From Acidobacteriota bacterium (GTDB lineage Bacteria; Acidobacteriota; Thermoanaerobaculia; Multivoradales; Multivoraceae), in assembly GCA_029263415.1 (NCBI GenBank), contig JAJCXN010000005.1, positions 1-64,000 on the forward strand: a stretch of 64,000 nucleotides of DNA, given 5' to 3'. Below, one piece after another: positions 9,601 through 17,800 of this stretch. The notes below the pieces were generated by a model that worked only from the letters and a program-made list of their open reading frames with translations, had not been told where the DNA came from and made no database searches. A program made the position numbers and the translations under genes. Each line of letters begins with the position of its first letter. Position 1 is the stretch's first letter.

Positions 9601-12600
9601 GACCAGCCGGCTCCTAAGGGGCCGAGTGAGTCGGTGCGCCCCGATGCATAGCTCCGACTGAACGAGATCGGCCGACCAAGCCCTTGAAAGGCAAAGTCAT
9701 CGCGCTGAAGGACAAGTCCACCCTCAGAGAGATCAACGTTGTGCAGATATGACCGCGATAACGAGAGACGGTCGTAGCTCTGGTTTGAGAACTTGAGCGT
9801 TCCTTCTTTAACCTCTTCACTTCCATCAGGAGCCAACGCACGCAGTTCGTACTCATACACCCCAGGCTGGAGGAAAGAGCCTCCGACGAAGTCGTAGTCC
9901 CAGCTACCCGCCTCGCGGTCTACGCGGAAGATTTCTTGTGCAGAGCCGACATCTCCAATCCCGTTGACGCGACGAACCGTCAGCGTAACCTCGGCAGGTT
10001 GGGCGAGCGAGTATTGGAACTTCTTCGCCGGGAAACAAACCTCCCCGTCGCTCGAGCCGGCGGTTAGCTCGGCGTCGAGTTCGAAACTCTGCCTGGGCGC
10101 CACGTCACGCAGAATGGGCGCATCCAGTTCCAAAGCGAAAGACTGCGAGAGAACCTCAGCTGGACTGCCTCGATTCAGAATCAGTTGCAGCGAGTATTGC
10201 TTGAGAAGCGAGAACTCCAACCCGCGCTGCAAACGCGCAACCCCGCCCGACTCAGACCATGGCAGCGGAACGGCGTGGATCGGTACGTCGTCCTCCAGCA
10301 ATTGCAGTTCCGCGGTGAGCGCCTTGTACGCGAGTGGTGTCCAGCCGTAGTCCACGAAGATCGCCTCCTCGGTGCGGCCTGTATCGGTCAGCCGTACCGT
10401 CGGCTCGGTGGGTTCGCCTGCTGGTCCGACGAGAGCGCGAACGGAAGGGAGGACTGCCCAAACCTCGTTGACATGGCGCCCGACAAGTGGATCCACCGGA
10501 AGTTGAGTCTCCAGTAAGGCACCAGTGAAGAAGTCGGCATGGATGAACGAGTAGGTGAGGCTCGTAGCGTAGACCTGGAGCTCATGAAGGCCGGGGGTTG
10601 CGCCCAAGCGCACGCCAGTTTGGAAGCCTTCTCCCAGGACCAGTGCTGAGTCCGCTTCACCTTCTGGGTCCACCTCAAGATTGATGTTTCCGCTCAGCGG
10701 TGCCCACCTAACCTGGGGCGTAGCTACGTCCTTGTAGCGTGTCTCTCCGGCTTCATTGACAAACGGTACGACCACATATTCACGCGCGAGCGAGATAATC
10801 TGAAAGTCGATCGGCTCGAACTTCTCGCCGGGGAGAGCGGCCTGAATGTTGTCGCCGAAACCGTTGGTCAATCGTGGAGAGGACACTTCGGGGGTGCCCC
10901 AACCGCCGGTTCCGTTGCACAGAGTTTCTCCGTCATCAGTGGTCACCGGCGTTTCGGTCCACGTCGTCCCGTATACAAACGTATACTGCGCTGCGCCAGA
11001 GTCGCCTAGAGCTACCTCGACCGTCGTAGACCTATCGATTACGTTGCTGGGAATCACGCCGAACCCGACGGGCTCTGCGCTTGACATGATCTCGATGATC
11101 CGGTCGCCGCACTCACCGTTCTGAATCGAACAGGAAGCTGGTAGGTCCACCAACGTGGGTTCATAGACCACGTCGGGCTGGGCACACCCTCCAGAGGGTC
11201 CACTACCGACAGCCGTTACAGTGAGCGCCTGGTTCGGAACCGGGTTCTCAAACTCGTCCAGCACCTGAACGAAGTCGTATCGAGGACCACGACCCGTCTC
11301 GAGAACGTCGTAGCCGATAAAGAAACCGAACATGAAGTGCTCGGTCCGTGGGCTAGTTCGAACGATCTGTGTCGGTTCACCAGGAAGGCCGTATGCAAGA
11401 AACGGCTCGTCCAGCACCACCTGACCGCCACTTCCCAGCGCTACGGCCTCGACTTCGTGCAGCAACGCTTCCACATGGAACTCAACGTCTCCAAGACCCG
11501 GCGTCCCGGCCCCCAGCATGATCGGGTTGGATCGCGTCGTCTGCCCAAGCCGGAGGGGAGCCCGGGCGATGCCTGCACTGTCGCTCAGGGTCGTGATCTG
11601 AGCTTCGGATTCCTGAGAGTCGTGAGCATTCGGGAACACGGCTCCTTCTCCGCGTGCAATCGCGAAGGTCACTTCCACGCCCGCGACTCCACGCCCGAAC
11701 TCATCGAGAACCCGTACGGCCAGTGGATCCGCTAGCAGGGTATTCACTGTTGTGATCTGGCGATCGGTTTCGGGTAGTTTTTGGATCCGTGTAACCGCCG
11801 ATTCGTCGTCACTAACGCTGTCGCCAAAGTCGTCGAGCGCATCCGCCAGGAACTGCAGGCTCCATTCGTCAAAGTGATCCGCGGTCGAGCCTCCCGCCAG
11901 GGAACCCTGGATGAAGTAGCCGGCGACTCCTGAGGAGGGTTCCTCAACACGCCAAACCGCGCCTTGCCAGTCGCCGCGAGCGACCGGTCCATCCGCCACG
12001 TCAACCACGAACCCACGGTTGAGCCACTCACTAATCTCGGCACGGGCCGACTCGCTCACGGCAAGTGTTGAGACTTGCGCTTCATCCGCCGGCTGCAGCG
12101 ATCGCACGATCACCCCTTGTGCAGAAGCCAATCCCAGCCCAGTATCGGCCGAAATGCTCGGGACCGCAAAATCACGTTCAAAAACAAAGCGCTCGAGCGC
12201 CGAACCTTGAAGCCCAGAGAGCCTGCGCCATGAAGAAAGGAAACCTGCACTTTCGGCCAGCGCCGCAGCGTCCGAAGGCACTGCACCGCTAGCGCGAAAG
12301 GGTGCATCTAGCGCGGCCGCGGTGACGTCTAAGACCGACACCAGACCTTGAGTCTCGATGTTCTCCGTGGACACTCCTGCGATGGCAAGCGATGGCCACG
12401 GCCGGAAGACTCGCAGCCCGTAGAGCCTTGCCAGCGCGTCTTCATCCCTATCCCATCTTGAAACGTAGTCGGCCGCACGCGCGGCCAGCAGACGTGCGCC
12501 CAGAGGTTCGATATCAGCGCGCACTGGCTGAACATCGGTCGCTCGCAGCGTAGGAGTAGCAATTGCGAACGAGTACGAAGCGCCCGCTACCACCGACTTG

Positions 12601-14897
12601 CGAAGCTCGACCGAATGGGAGCCGAGTTCAAGGTCAATAAGCAGGTCGGCGGTTGATGCCATCGGCAGGCCACCCTGACCGACCTCGAACCGCCGTCCGT
12701 CGATCACGATTTGGGGCCGCAGGTGCACCAGGTAAGGCGGCGTTCTCAGCAGTCCTCCGAACTCAAAGATCGCGAGTTCATCTTCTAAGGTTGCAGGGAG
12801 GAAGGACAGTGTCACCCTTCGACTGCCCAGCCGCCAGGTGGCGATGCGCTGGTCAAGCAACGGCGCGTTCTGAGAGTCGGCGAGACGGAACCGGGTGGTG
12901 TGCACCAACTCGGCAGGCAACGTTGAGCTGGCCGAAGTCAGATGCACCACTTCGTAGGGCAACGAAGCAGGCAACAGACCCAGTACGGCCGCATTGATTG
13001 AGTCTTCGCCGAGTTGGGACTGCCAGCGAGGGTCGTCGACACCGGCCTCAGCGAGAGCAGCCTCTACCTCTTGTCTCAGTTGCGTGAGGAGGTCTTCCGG
13101 TTGCAGCGCAGCAAGATAGGTGGCTACGCGCGCCGATGCATCTGGCAACAGCTGCCGCAACACGGGGTTGGGCGCCGGGCCGCCGACCGCCTTGAACGAC
13201 GAATCGAGCGGAACCCATGTAGGCTCCGAGAGATCGACTGTGGCACCGCGATAGTTGCCGAACGGAACACGCGCACCGATCCAGGTGTGTTCGATCCGAA
13301 ACGCCGCCACGCGGCCGCCCTGGATCACCGGTTCATGAGCCAAGCGTGCCTTGCTCAACGCAGCACCGACAGCCTCACTGCCCTGCACACCCAGCCAGTC
13401 GCCGAGACGCTCAACGTTCATCTCGATCACGCCATACACATATCGAGTGGCATGACCGCCGGCCCGCAGCAGGGCACTCAGGAGGGTGGCCTGGTCGGTC
13501 GGGCTGCCGCTTCGCGAAATGAGGGTCGCTTCCGCACCCTTCATCGCTCCTGGGTACCACTCAGTTGCAATCTGTGCTTGAACGAATTCGTAGATTGCAA
13601 GGGCGTCGTAGCCCAGCTGCTCTGCCTGCCGGACGATCGCCGGCGAGAGCGGAGCGATGCCAAAGCCGTTGAGGTCGTCGGCCGCAGGCGTCGGATCCGA
13701 AACGTCGGCGTAGGGCGGAATGACCGAGGTTGCTACGGGCAAGGATCGGCGCTGCTCCGAGTGGTCCGCATAGGGAATGGCGGCGCGCAGCGTCGCAGGT
13801 TCCGACCTGCGTTGGTTGGGCAACAACGCAAGGAGTTGCGCGAGCGCCGTCGGCCGTAGAGCGCTCGTGAGGTCGTCTAGACGTTTGGCCGCGAGAGCAA
13901 GCTCAGCGGCCTTCTGAGAGGTCGCCACGGCACTGAAACCGCCACTTCTCGCTGCCTCCTCCACCAAGACCGCCTTCAGCTTGGCTGAAACTGCGCTCGA
14001 GTTCTCCGCCAGTGCCGAAGCAAGCGCGCGCTCAAGCACTGACTTGCGCACAAGCAGTTGCTCGCCTGCTGCGTGCCATCTTGCGAATGGAGGTCCAGTG
14101 ACACCAACCTGTGCGAGCCGGCGACCCGCTGCAAGGTGTTCGGCCTCAAAGGCCTCCAGATCACGCAGGAGTTCTGCGCTAGCTTGAACAACTCCCTCTC
14201 GCTGCAGGCGCGTGAGTCGAGCGCCGCTGCCAGCAGAGCCCCGAGCGACTGCGCCAGCTGCTGCCTGCTCCGCCTCTCCCAGTCCAGCCGAAGCCGCCTG
14301 GGGTCCGGCGGGCTCAACCGCACGAGCCACCAAGGCGCGCAGGTGAGCGGAAGAACCCTCCAGGCGCACGGCGGCACGGCGCAGGGAGGTCTGGTGCAGC
14401 GGTACTCGGTCTGGGCGCACGCTGAACCACTCAGCGACCTCGGGCGCAACATCCACTCGATGCTCCAGGCCTTCAAGGATCGATTCTTCGAGGGCCAGCC
14501 TAAACGCCTGTACCGGTGCACTGTTTCGTTGCAGCAGTCTCTCTTCTCGGGTCTCTAGACCTCCTCGTGGCTCTTCGCCATTTTTGGGCACCGCAGACGA
14601 AAGTGAAGACGAAGCCGCAGTGGCCTCCTGCGCAGAAACGGTCGGTGGCGAGACAACTCCGAAGCAGGCCGCGCCCGCTAGCACGAGCCCGAGCGACCGG
14701 AGAACGGAAGCCTTTCGGGTCTTGTTGCATGACGGCCAAAATTGGGTGTTCCGCCTGTCGGCGGCCACCTGCTGGATCGATGAAGTTCGGCTCATGAAAT
14801 TGAACACCCGGGGGAGAAGGGAAAACGAAGAAGAGGCTGCACAGAGTGGCGCTGTGGCTAGCGTGGCGGGCACGTGGATACAACGGCGGTTCGACAT
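3624..14897 (-). CDS. RHS/YD-repeat polymorphic toxin with nuclease-like C-terminus
   Basis: About 3757 aa. The ATG at 14897 overlaps the preceding TGA by one base (TGATG), with GGGAG just upstream; GTG at 14900 or ATG at 14795 are alternatives. A signal-like hydrophobic segment ending SAQEA lies near residues 65-92. A transglutaminase-like domain spans ~430-570, with H537 and D565 retained but Thr467 where Cys is expected. A Big_1-like Ig domain lies around 1050-1150. YD/RHS repeats run from ~1740 to ~3280, followed by the conserved RHS core (RFYDPEAGRFLSED) ending at the DPTGE boundary near 3403. After a low-complexity Ala/Val linker, the last ~130 residues look like a PD-(D/E)XK nuclease: E3643/E3645, GPDF with D3670, and TDVK with D3688 and K3690. 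The RHS shell is expected to encapsulate the toxin tip. RHS identity is certain; the nuclease call is moderate. Confidence 0.93.
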   Translation of the reverse strand: MSNRRCIHVPATLATAPLCAASSSFSLLPRVFNFMSRTSSIQQVAADRRNTQFWPSCNKTRKASVLRSLGLVLAGAACFGVVSPPTVSAQEATAASSSLSSAVPKNGEEPRGGLETREERLLQRNSAPVQAFRLALEESILEGLEHRVDVAPEVAEWFSVRPDRVPLHQTSLRRAAVRLEGSSAHLRALVARAVEPAGPQAASAGLGEAEQAAAGAVARGSAGSGARLTRLQREGVVQASAELLRDLEAFEAEHLAAGRRLAQVGVTGPPFARWHAAGEQLLVRKSVLERALASALAENSSAVSAKLKAVLVEEAARSGGFSAVATSQKAAELALAAKRLDDLTSALRPTALAQLLALLPNQRRSEPATLRAAIPYADHSEQRRSLPVATSVIPPYADVSDPTPAADDLNGFGIAPLSPAIVRQAEQLGYDALAIYEFVQAQIATEWYPGAMKGAEATLISRSGSPTDQATLLSALLRAGGHATRYVYGVIEMNVERLGDWLGVQGSEAVGAALSKARLAHEPVIQGGRVAAFRIEHTWIGARVPFGNYRGATVDLSEPTWVPLDSSFKAVGGPAPNPVLRQLLPDASARVATYLAALQPEDLLTQLRQEVEAALAEAGVDDPRWQSQLGEDSINAAVLGLLPASLPYEVVHLTSASSTLPAELVHTTRFRLADSQNAPLLDQRIATWRLGSRRVTLSFLPATLEDELAIFEFGGLLRTPPYLVHLRPQIVIDGRRFEVGQGGLPMASTADLLIDLELGSHSVELRKSVVAGASYSFAIATPTLRATDVQPVRADIEPLGARLLAARAADYVSRWDRDEDALARLYGLRVFRPWPSLAIAGVSTENIETQGLVSVLDVTAAALDAPFRASGAVPSDAAALAESAGFLSSWRRLSGLQGSALERFVFERDFAVPSISADTGLGLASAQGVIVRSLQPADEAQVSTLAVSESARAEISEWLNRGFVVDVADGPVARGDWQGAVWRVEEPSSGVAGYFIQGSLAGGSTADHFDEWSLQFLADALDDFGDSVSDDESAVTRIQKLPETDRQITTVNTLLADPLAVRVLDEFGRGVAGVEVTFAIARGEGAVFPNAHDSQESEAQITTLSDSAGIARAPLRLGQTTRSNPIMLGAGTPGLGDVEFHVEALLHEVEAVALGSGGQVVLDEPFLAYGLPGEPTQIVRTSPRTEHFMFGFFIGYDVLETGRGPRYDFVQVLDEFENPVPNQALTVTAVGSGPSGGCAQPDVVYEPTLVDLPASCSIQNGECGDRIIEIMSSAEPVGFGVIPSNVIDRSTTVEVALGDSGAAQYTFVYGTTWTETPVTTDDGETLCNGTGGWGTPEVSSPRLTNGFGDNIQAALPGEKFEPIDFQIISLAREYVVVPFVNEAGETRYKDVATPQVRWAPLSGNINLEVDPEGEADSALVLGEGFQTGVRLGATPGLHELQVYATSLTYSFIHADFFTGALLETQLPVDPLVGRHVNEVWAVLPSVRALVGPAGEPTEPTVRLTDTGRTEEAIFVDYGWTPLAYKALTAELQLLEDDVPIHAVPLPWSESGGVARLQRGLEFSLLKQYSLQLILNRGSPAEVLSQSFALELDAPILRDVAPRQSFELDAELTAGSSDGEVCFPAKKFQYSLAQPAEVTLTVRRVNGIGDVGSAQEIFRVDREAGSWDYDFVGGSFLQPGVYEYELRALAPDGSEEVKEGTLKFSNQSYDRLSLSRSYLHNVDLSEGGLVLQRDDFAFQGLGRPISFSRSYASGRTDSLGPLGAGWSHSYDSKVTLNGCGKAVVVGGAGSGMRFSPGEDDGEWVPTQGYHGTLVTNEDDSSYDLYVPDGTRYHYFFEGGQGEWPLEFIEDTNGNRTTLTYSGEGLASRLTGVLEDSGRSLQIDSVYREFEFDGGFVINSVIGSDGIRVDFDYDEWGNLIEARREDGIRLETYGYGQDASFVQRHTLTSVTNGLSGATTSYTVQSGAIAATPTVVRQQAQVTGVQLPEGGLTEFAYDATSLSTFAALELHTVVTDPRGGETDYFLNRLGGVVRMVDALEETSTTTWNLEHLKVASHTDRRGVVTSFEYDEHGNITKESVVGALGELAERTMSYWSPTEFSPANAPAGVDAIKTRLQQRTDRKGASFSFSYDETGNLLRESGPVAGWTRTHSYYSTGQRSSTTDANGHRTSFAYDEYGHLSQVTDAEGGVTDTVWLPRSLPLEQRDARGELTTFDHDSLGRVTQKELPPVPGQAGTETTVYDDVGRMVTKHDALSRASVTEFDREGRVVAMVNASGARREVIFNPAGDKSTEVSWSDVGTPPESRSFTYDLLGRLSERLDPEGRRTVYSYDAVGNVLSEETTDVNDTTFARRRTEFAYDFLGRMIEKRRLAGAETAAMQMEYDGEGNKLLERDALGREMTFVYDGLNRLVEVTAPDFRPGSRTETTREWDGNGNLIAEVISNEKLSEGSWVPAHQSRTFEYDGLNRLVESVDAEGNISSREYDAVGNLLVEIDPRPSRIEHAYDARNRRIETLEQLASGNLQTQFEVDAVGNVVKTTLPNGNEVEQTYDTLNRPTTSSDALGPLLSMEYDARGNVTASEDALGRRTETTYDGLNRALETHLPEDRTESYGYDVVSNRLSQEDALGRETRFEYDRLDRLVTTRFPDVGTGLGGDGPPASYEASATYDLAGNRLTETDALGRATSFTYDALNRVVLETSPDPLNYTRGFAYDAVGNLVQEIDGRGIVTEHTFDRENRRVKQRRDGVLMVANTYDGKGNRIGLTDANGNTTTWVYDERNLVLQESAPLAAITHFVRDSMGDVVEETDPEGRLTLRTFDVRRRQTSETNGLGETAEFVYDLAGNRTEVHRPQHPEAPWLSEYDAANRLTSVTDPLGHATLFEYDKASNLSAQIDANGRRKTSMYDAWNRRVGMTTAVGTGQEASRSWGYDGASNLVEERDYKGQLTASAFDVINRLALREFALPEVPTGNDLLRIERIYDENSNPTQITETYSGLTGSRITQRSYDNFDRLSDVTDARGEHLHYDYDPNGNRTRLVDADGTVTSYDFDAVNRMSFVLTTTGGEPVITTYSYTRASELAGTVSADGLVTEQAYDSAGRLESITNSVSTAITSSYVYTYDANGNRLTQVEVNGGAMEETTYAYDTSDRLIEVAYPEETVTTTYDAVGNRLTEITVDSAGGPSSDKTWNYDARDRLTQVSDALNASGTVTYTYDANGNQRSRTQNGTIRDQQFDVRNQLTEISDGGSMLMRFLYDHSGLRVRKSGPNGVVRYVYDDRAVLQQTDDNGATISKYEYGPDRLLSMHHTTEGRQHYAFDGLGSVVNLVKSTGALQARYQYDAWGNPRGGAGSSFSPFGFTGHELDGETGLYYAKARFYDPEAGRFLSEDLFEGTTDDPPSLHRYTYAKVNPTVYWDPTGEIAILRELADRFRRGGVEAAAELSGLISDLDFLPQSVKADAALALGVLGAGAETAAGAVDAVNVVANALVAGAAPNSSLGQESADELVETERNVRTAVRTVIENPGAVAKAVGQSVVDTAVGVATGDAEAVTRATAFAAELGAGAGVAGQGVRAARRGGRRASRSDAEVGTGSADPELVRKTNAGQRGGEQTSSGGTEAGPAIIESRGANLVENGTVMGSARTSRSIVTSIRAALGEAEAYKQALRDGEIGLQSPLHANAPGPDFITAQLDSRGQFRIFVTDVKSSTVGRFPTPKTFVRTDWGKHVREALERLDLGNPELEALVRDAFDNGRVFPRQTNVDYSPSGQGRIE

Positions 14898-17800
14898 CAC
14901 GCTCCCGGGTTGGCGACCAGCCAGCGAATAGCCGCGTCAAACAGCTTCCATCCGTCTTCGGTCAAACCTGTGGCTGTGTTGTTGTGGAACGGCAAACCGA
15001 GACGCCGCGCAGGAGCTGCTCTTGAGCGCATGTCAGCGCCTGTTTCGAATGCGAAAACCGTCGCACGCTCCGAATTGTCTTCTTGGGTTGCAAGTATCAG
15101 AGGTTCACCCACCGGGACCGCCCACGAGAGCGTGTTCGCGGTTTGAAGGGTCAGCAGTTCGGGCAACTGAAGCCCCAAAGTGGTTTCCGTGAGCTGCACG
15201 TCTACAAGCACTCGTGACTGGTTGCCCTGTTTGCCGTAGTCGTGTCCTGACTGCGTGCCGGTCATCTCAAGATCGTCGAACAACCACGCTTCCCAAGTCA
15301 CCAGCGGCACCGGGGAATCTGTGAACTTGGTTCGAACTCTGTTCGAACTGACCGTCGATGAGATCACGATGAGCGCCTTGCCTTCACCGTCCGCCGAGAG
15401 CACGTCGTGATCATCAACGACTTCGACCTCGAAACCGGCCATCTCCAGCCTTCTCTGGACCAGGTGATCGGCGGCCTTGAGCCGTGTCGACTTCGCCACC
15501 AAAAGCGCGCTGCCAGCCGGCACCACCGGCGCTGAGCAGAACTGGACCTCGGTGACCGCGGCCGCCCCCTGCAGTTCGATCTCTAGCCGATGAACGAGTG
15601 CTGCCCCCGAAGCGACTTCGACCTGCTGGAAGCCATTGGTTCCGACATCTTCGATCAAACTCGAAGCAATCAGTGCTCCGCTCGCATCGTAGACCCGAAC
15701 CTCCCCACCGTCAGCGTTCAGTACGCCAACACTACTAACAGGGGTTGGGTCGTCGAAGGTGAATACCAACGTTCCGCCCATAGCACCGAGGTTCGAACCC
15801 GACCCGCCATCTGAATCAGAGTCTGAGTCGCTGTCGGAATCGCTGTCAGAATCGCTGTCAGAATCGCTATCGGAGTCGCTATCGGAGTCGCTGCCGGAGT
15901 CGCTGTCATCACCCCAAAGCACGAGTATGTTGTCTCGAGCCCAAGCGTTCTCACCCTCTGCATCCTGCTCCCCACCACTGCCGCGACCTGATCCCTTGAA
16001 GTCGCGATGCGGCGTTCCCAGATCTCGGTCGCTTCCGCTTGGGTTCGAGCTGTCGAAGATGATCGGCGACGTCGCCGGCGAGTTAGACGCCACGTGAATA
16101 CCTAGCGCCGACCACTGTTCGCTGACGGGCTCACCGCTCGAAAGATCGTTGCCTGCTGCATCCTTCTCAAAGTCCAGTGTAGGTGGACAACCCACTGCCG
16201 CATCGTCGTCCTCGATCGTCCCGGCGACTTCGTTCGTGTCGAGTACCGCCCACATCGAATGCGAGGCGAGCACAACCGACAACCTGAAGTCTTCTGTGTC
16301 CTCCTCGACGAAGTCGTCTAGGAGCTGTACCGAAAAGTGGGCCTCAGTAGCACCCGCTGGCACAAGCAGAACAGGATCGTTGATCGCAAAGTCATCAACC
16401 CCAGCGCTGCCGCCGCCTACCGCGAACTCCAAAGCGATCGGGTGATTGGTCGGTTGACTCAGGACAACAGGAAAGCGGACCTCGCCAGCGCTTTCCAGAG
16501 CGACACCCTCGAGAACGGAGACCGAGGTACCCAAGTAGACCGGGGTCACCGTGGGATCAAACGCTTCCGAAGTTGTGGGATCGTCGCTCGATGACGTCGA
16601 CTCCGGACCCATCACGAGCGCCTGATTGGAAACCGTCGTGTCGGCGAGAGCCCAATCAGAGTGCACGTCTGCCCAGAAAGAGACCGATGCGGACTCACCG
16701 ACTCCGAGTGGGTCGAGTTCTGCCTCGATCCGCGGTTCCGTGTTGAGAAGTTGGCCACCAACCACGCTGACAGAACCGGGAACCAAGACAAGACCCTCCG
16801 GGAGCGAGTCTTCGAGCACCAAGCCCGCACGAAGGCCATCGAATGGATTAGTGACCTGGATGGTGTACCGCAGCCGGTCTCCAGGATTGACCCATCCGTC
16901 GCCGTTCTCATCCTCAAGCAGCACAACGTGCTTGTCCACTTGCATGCTGCTCTCACCGAGAGCCCACGCGATGACGGCATCAAACAGACTCCAGCCAGCC
17001 TGACTCAGAGCAATCGGCGACTCGTCGTGCAGAGGCAGACCAGCACGGCGAGCAGGCGCCACTAACCCGGCCATCTGCGAGCCCTGCTCGTATGCGAAAG
17101 CAGCGGCGAGCTCCGGGTCGCTGGCAACCGCCGCCAATACGATGGCAGCCTCGCCAGGACGCGCCCACGGCATGGGCGACAGCGTGTGTACGAGTGACGC
17201 CCTTCCCGAAGTCGGCACCCCCGGTAGCAAGCCGTGGTCGAGGAACTCAACCACGGCCTGAGCCTCCAAGCCTCCATAGTCGACATCTACAATTGTCCCG
17301 CTCAATCCGAGGTCGGCGTAGAGTTCGCTTTCCCACGTCACAACAGGTTCTGCGGCATGCGTGAAAACGCCCACTAGCTCCGCCGGATCAACCGTAGAAG
17401 AAACGACGATCAACGAGCGGCCATCGACATCAGCCGGCGCTACGGACACATCTTCGAGCACCGTGGCGTTGAGCCCTAGTCCCGCCAGTCGGGCCAGTAT
17501 CAACTCATCCGCGCGTGCCAGAGGTTGTTCTGCGCCGACGACCAGCAACACGTCGCCCGGGAGGGTTGCGCGATCTGCGCAAATCTCCACCCGCGCGAGC
17601 ACCCCGCCCGCGTTGGACTCGATTTCGAGCCGCATGACACCGTTCGCGCCGAGCACGGTCCGTTGCAGTGCATTGCCACCGATGTCGGGCAGGCCAACAG
17701 AGCTCACGAGCACACCGAACTCGTTGTAAGCGCGAACCTCACCACCACGCACTCCAAGAGTCACCACGGCTTCTACTCGGGTCGGCTCGAAGAAGTCCGC

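Noticed and set aside
4700-9700. Regularly spaced similar DNA words resembling a CRISPR-like array
   Set aside because: They are the coding units of RHS/YD repeats, in frame and diverged, with no constant spacer-repeat structure.
14897-15100. Possible LPXTG or T9SS C-terminal sorting signal on the giant protein
   Set aside because: The last residues (FDAAIRWLVANPGA) contain no LPXTG, hydrophobic anchor with basic tail, or T9SS-type C-terminal domain pattern.
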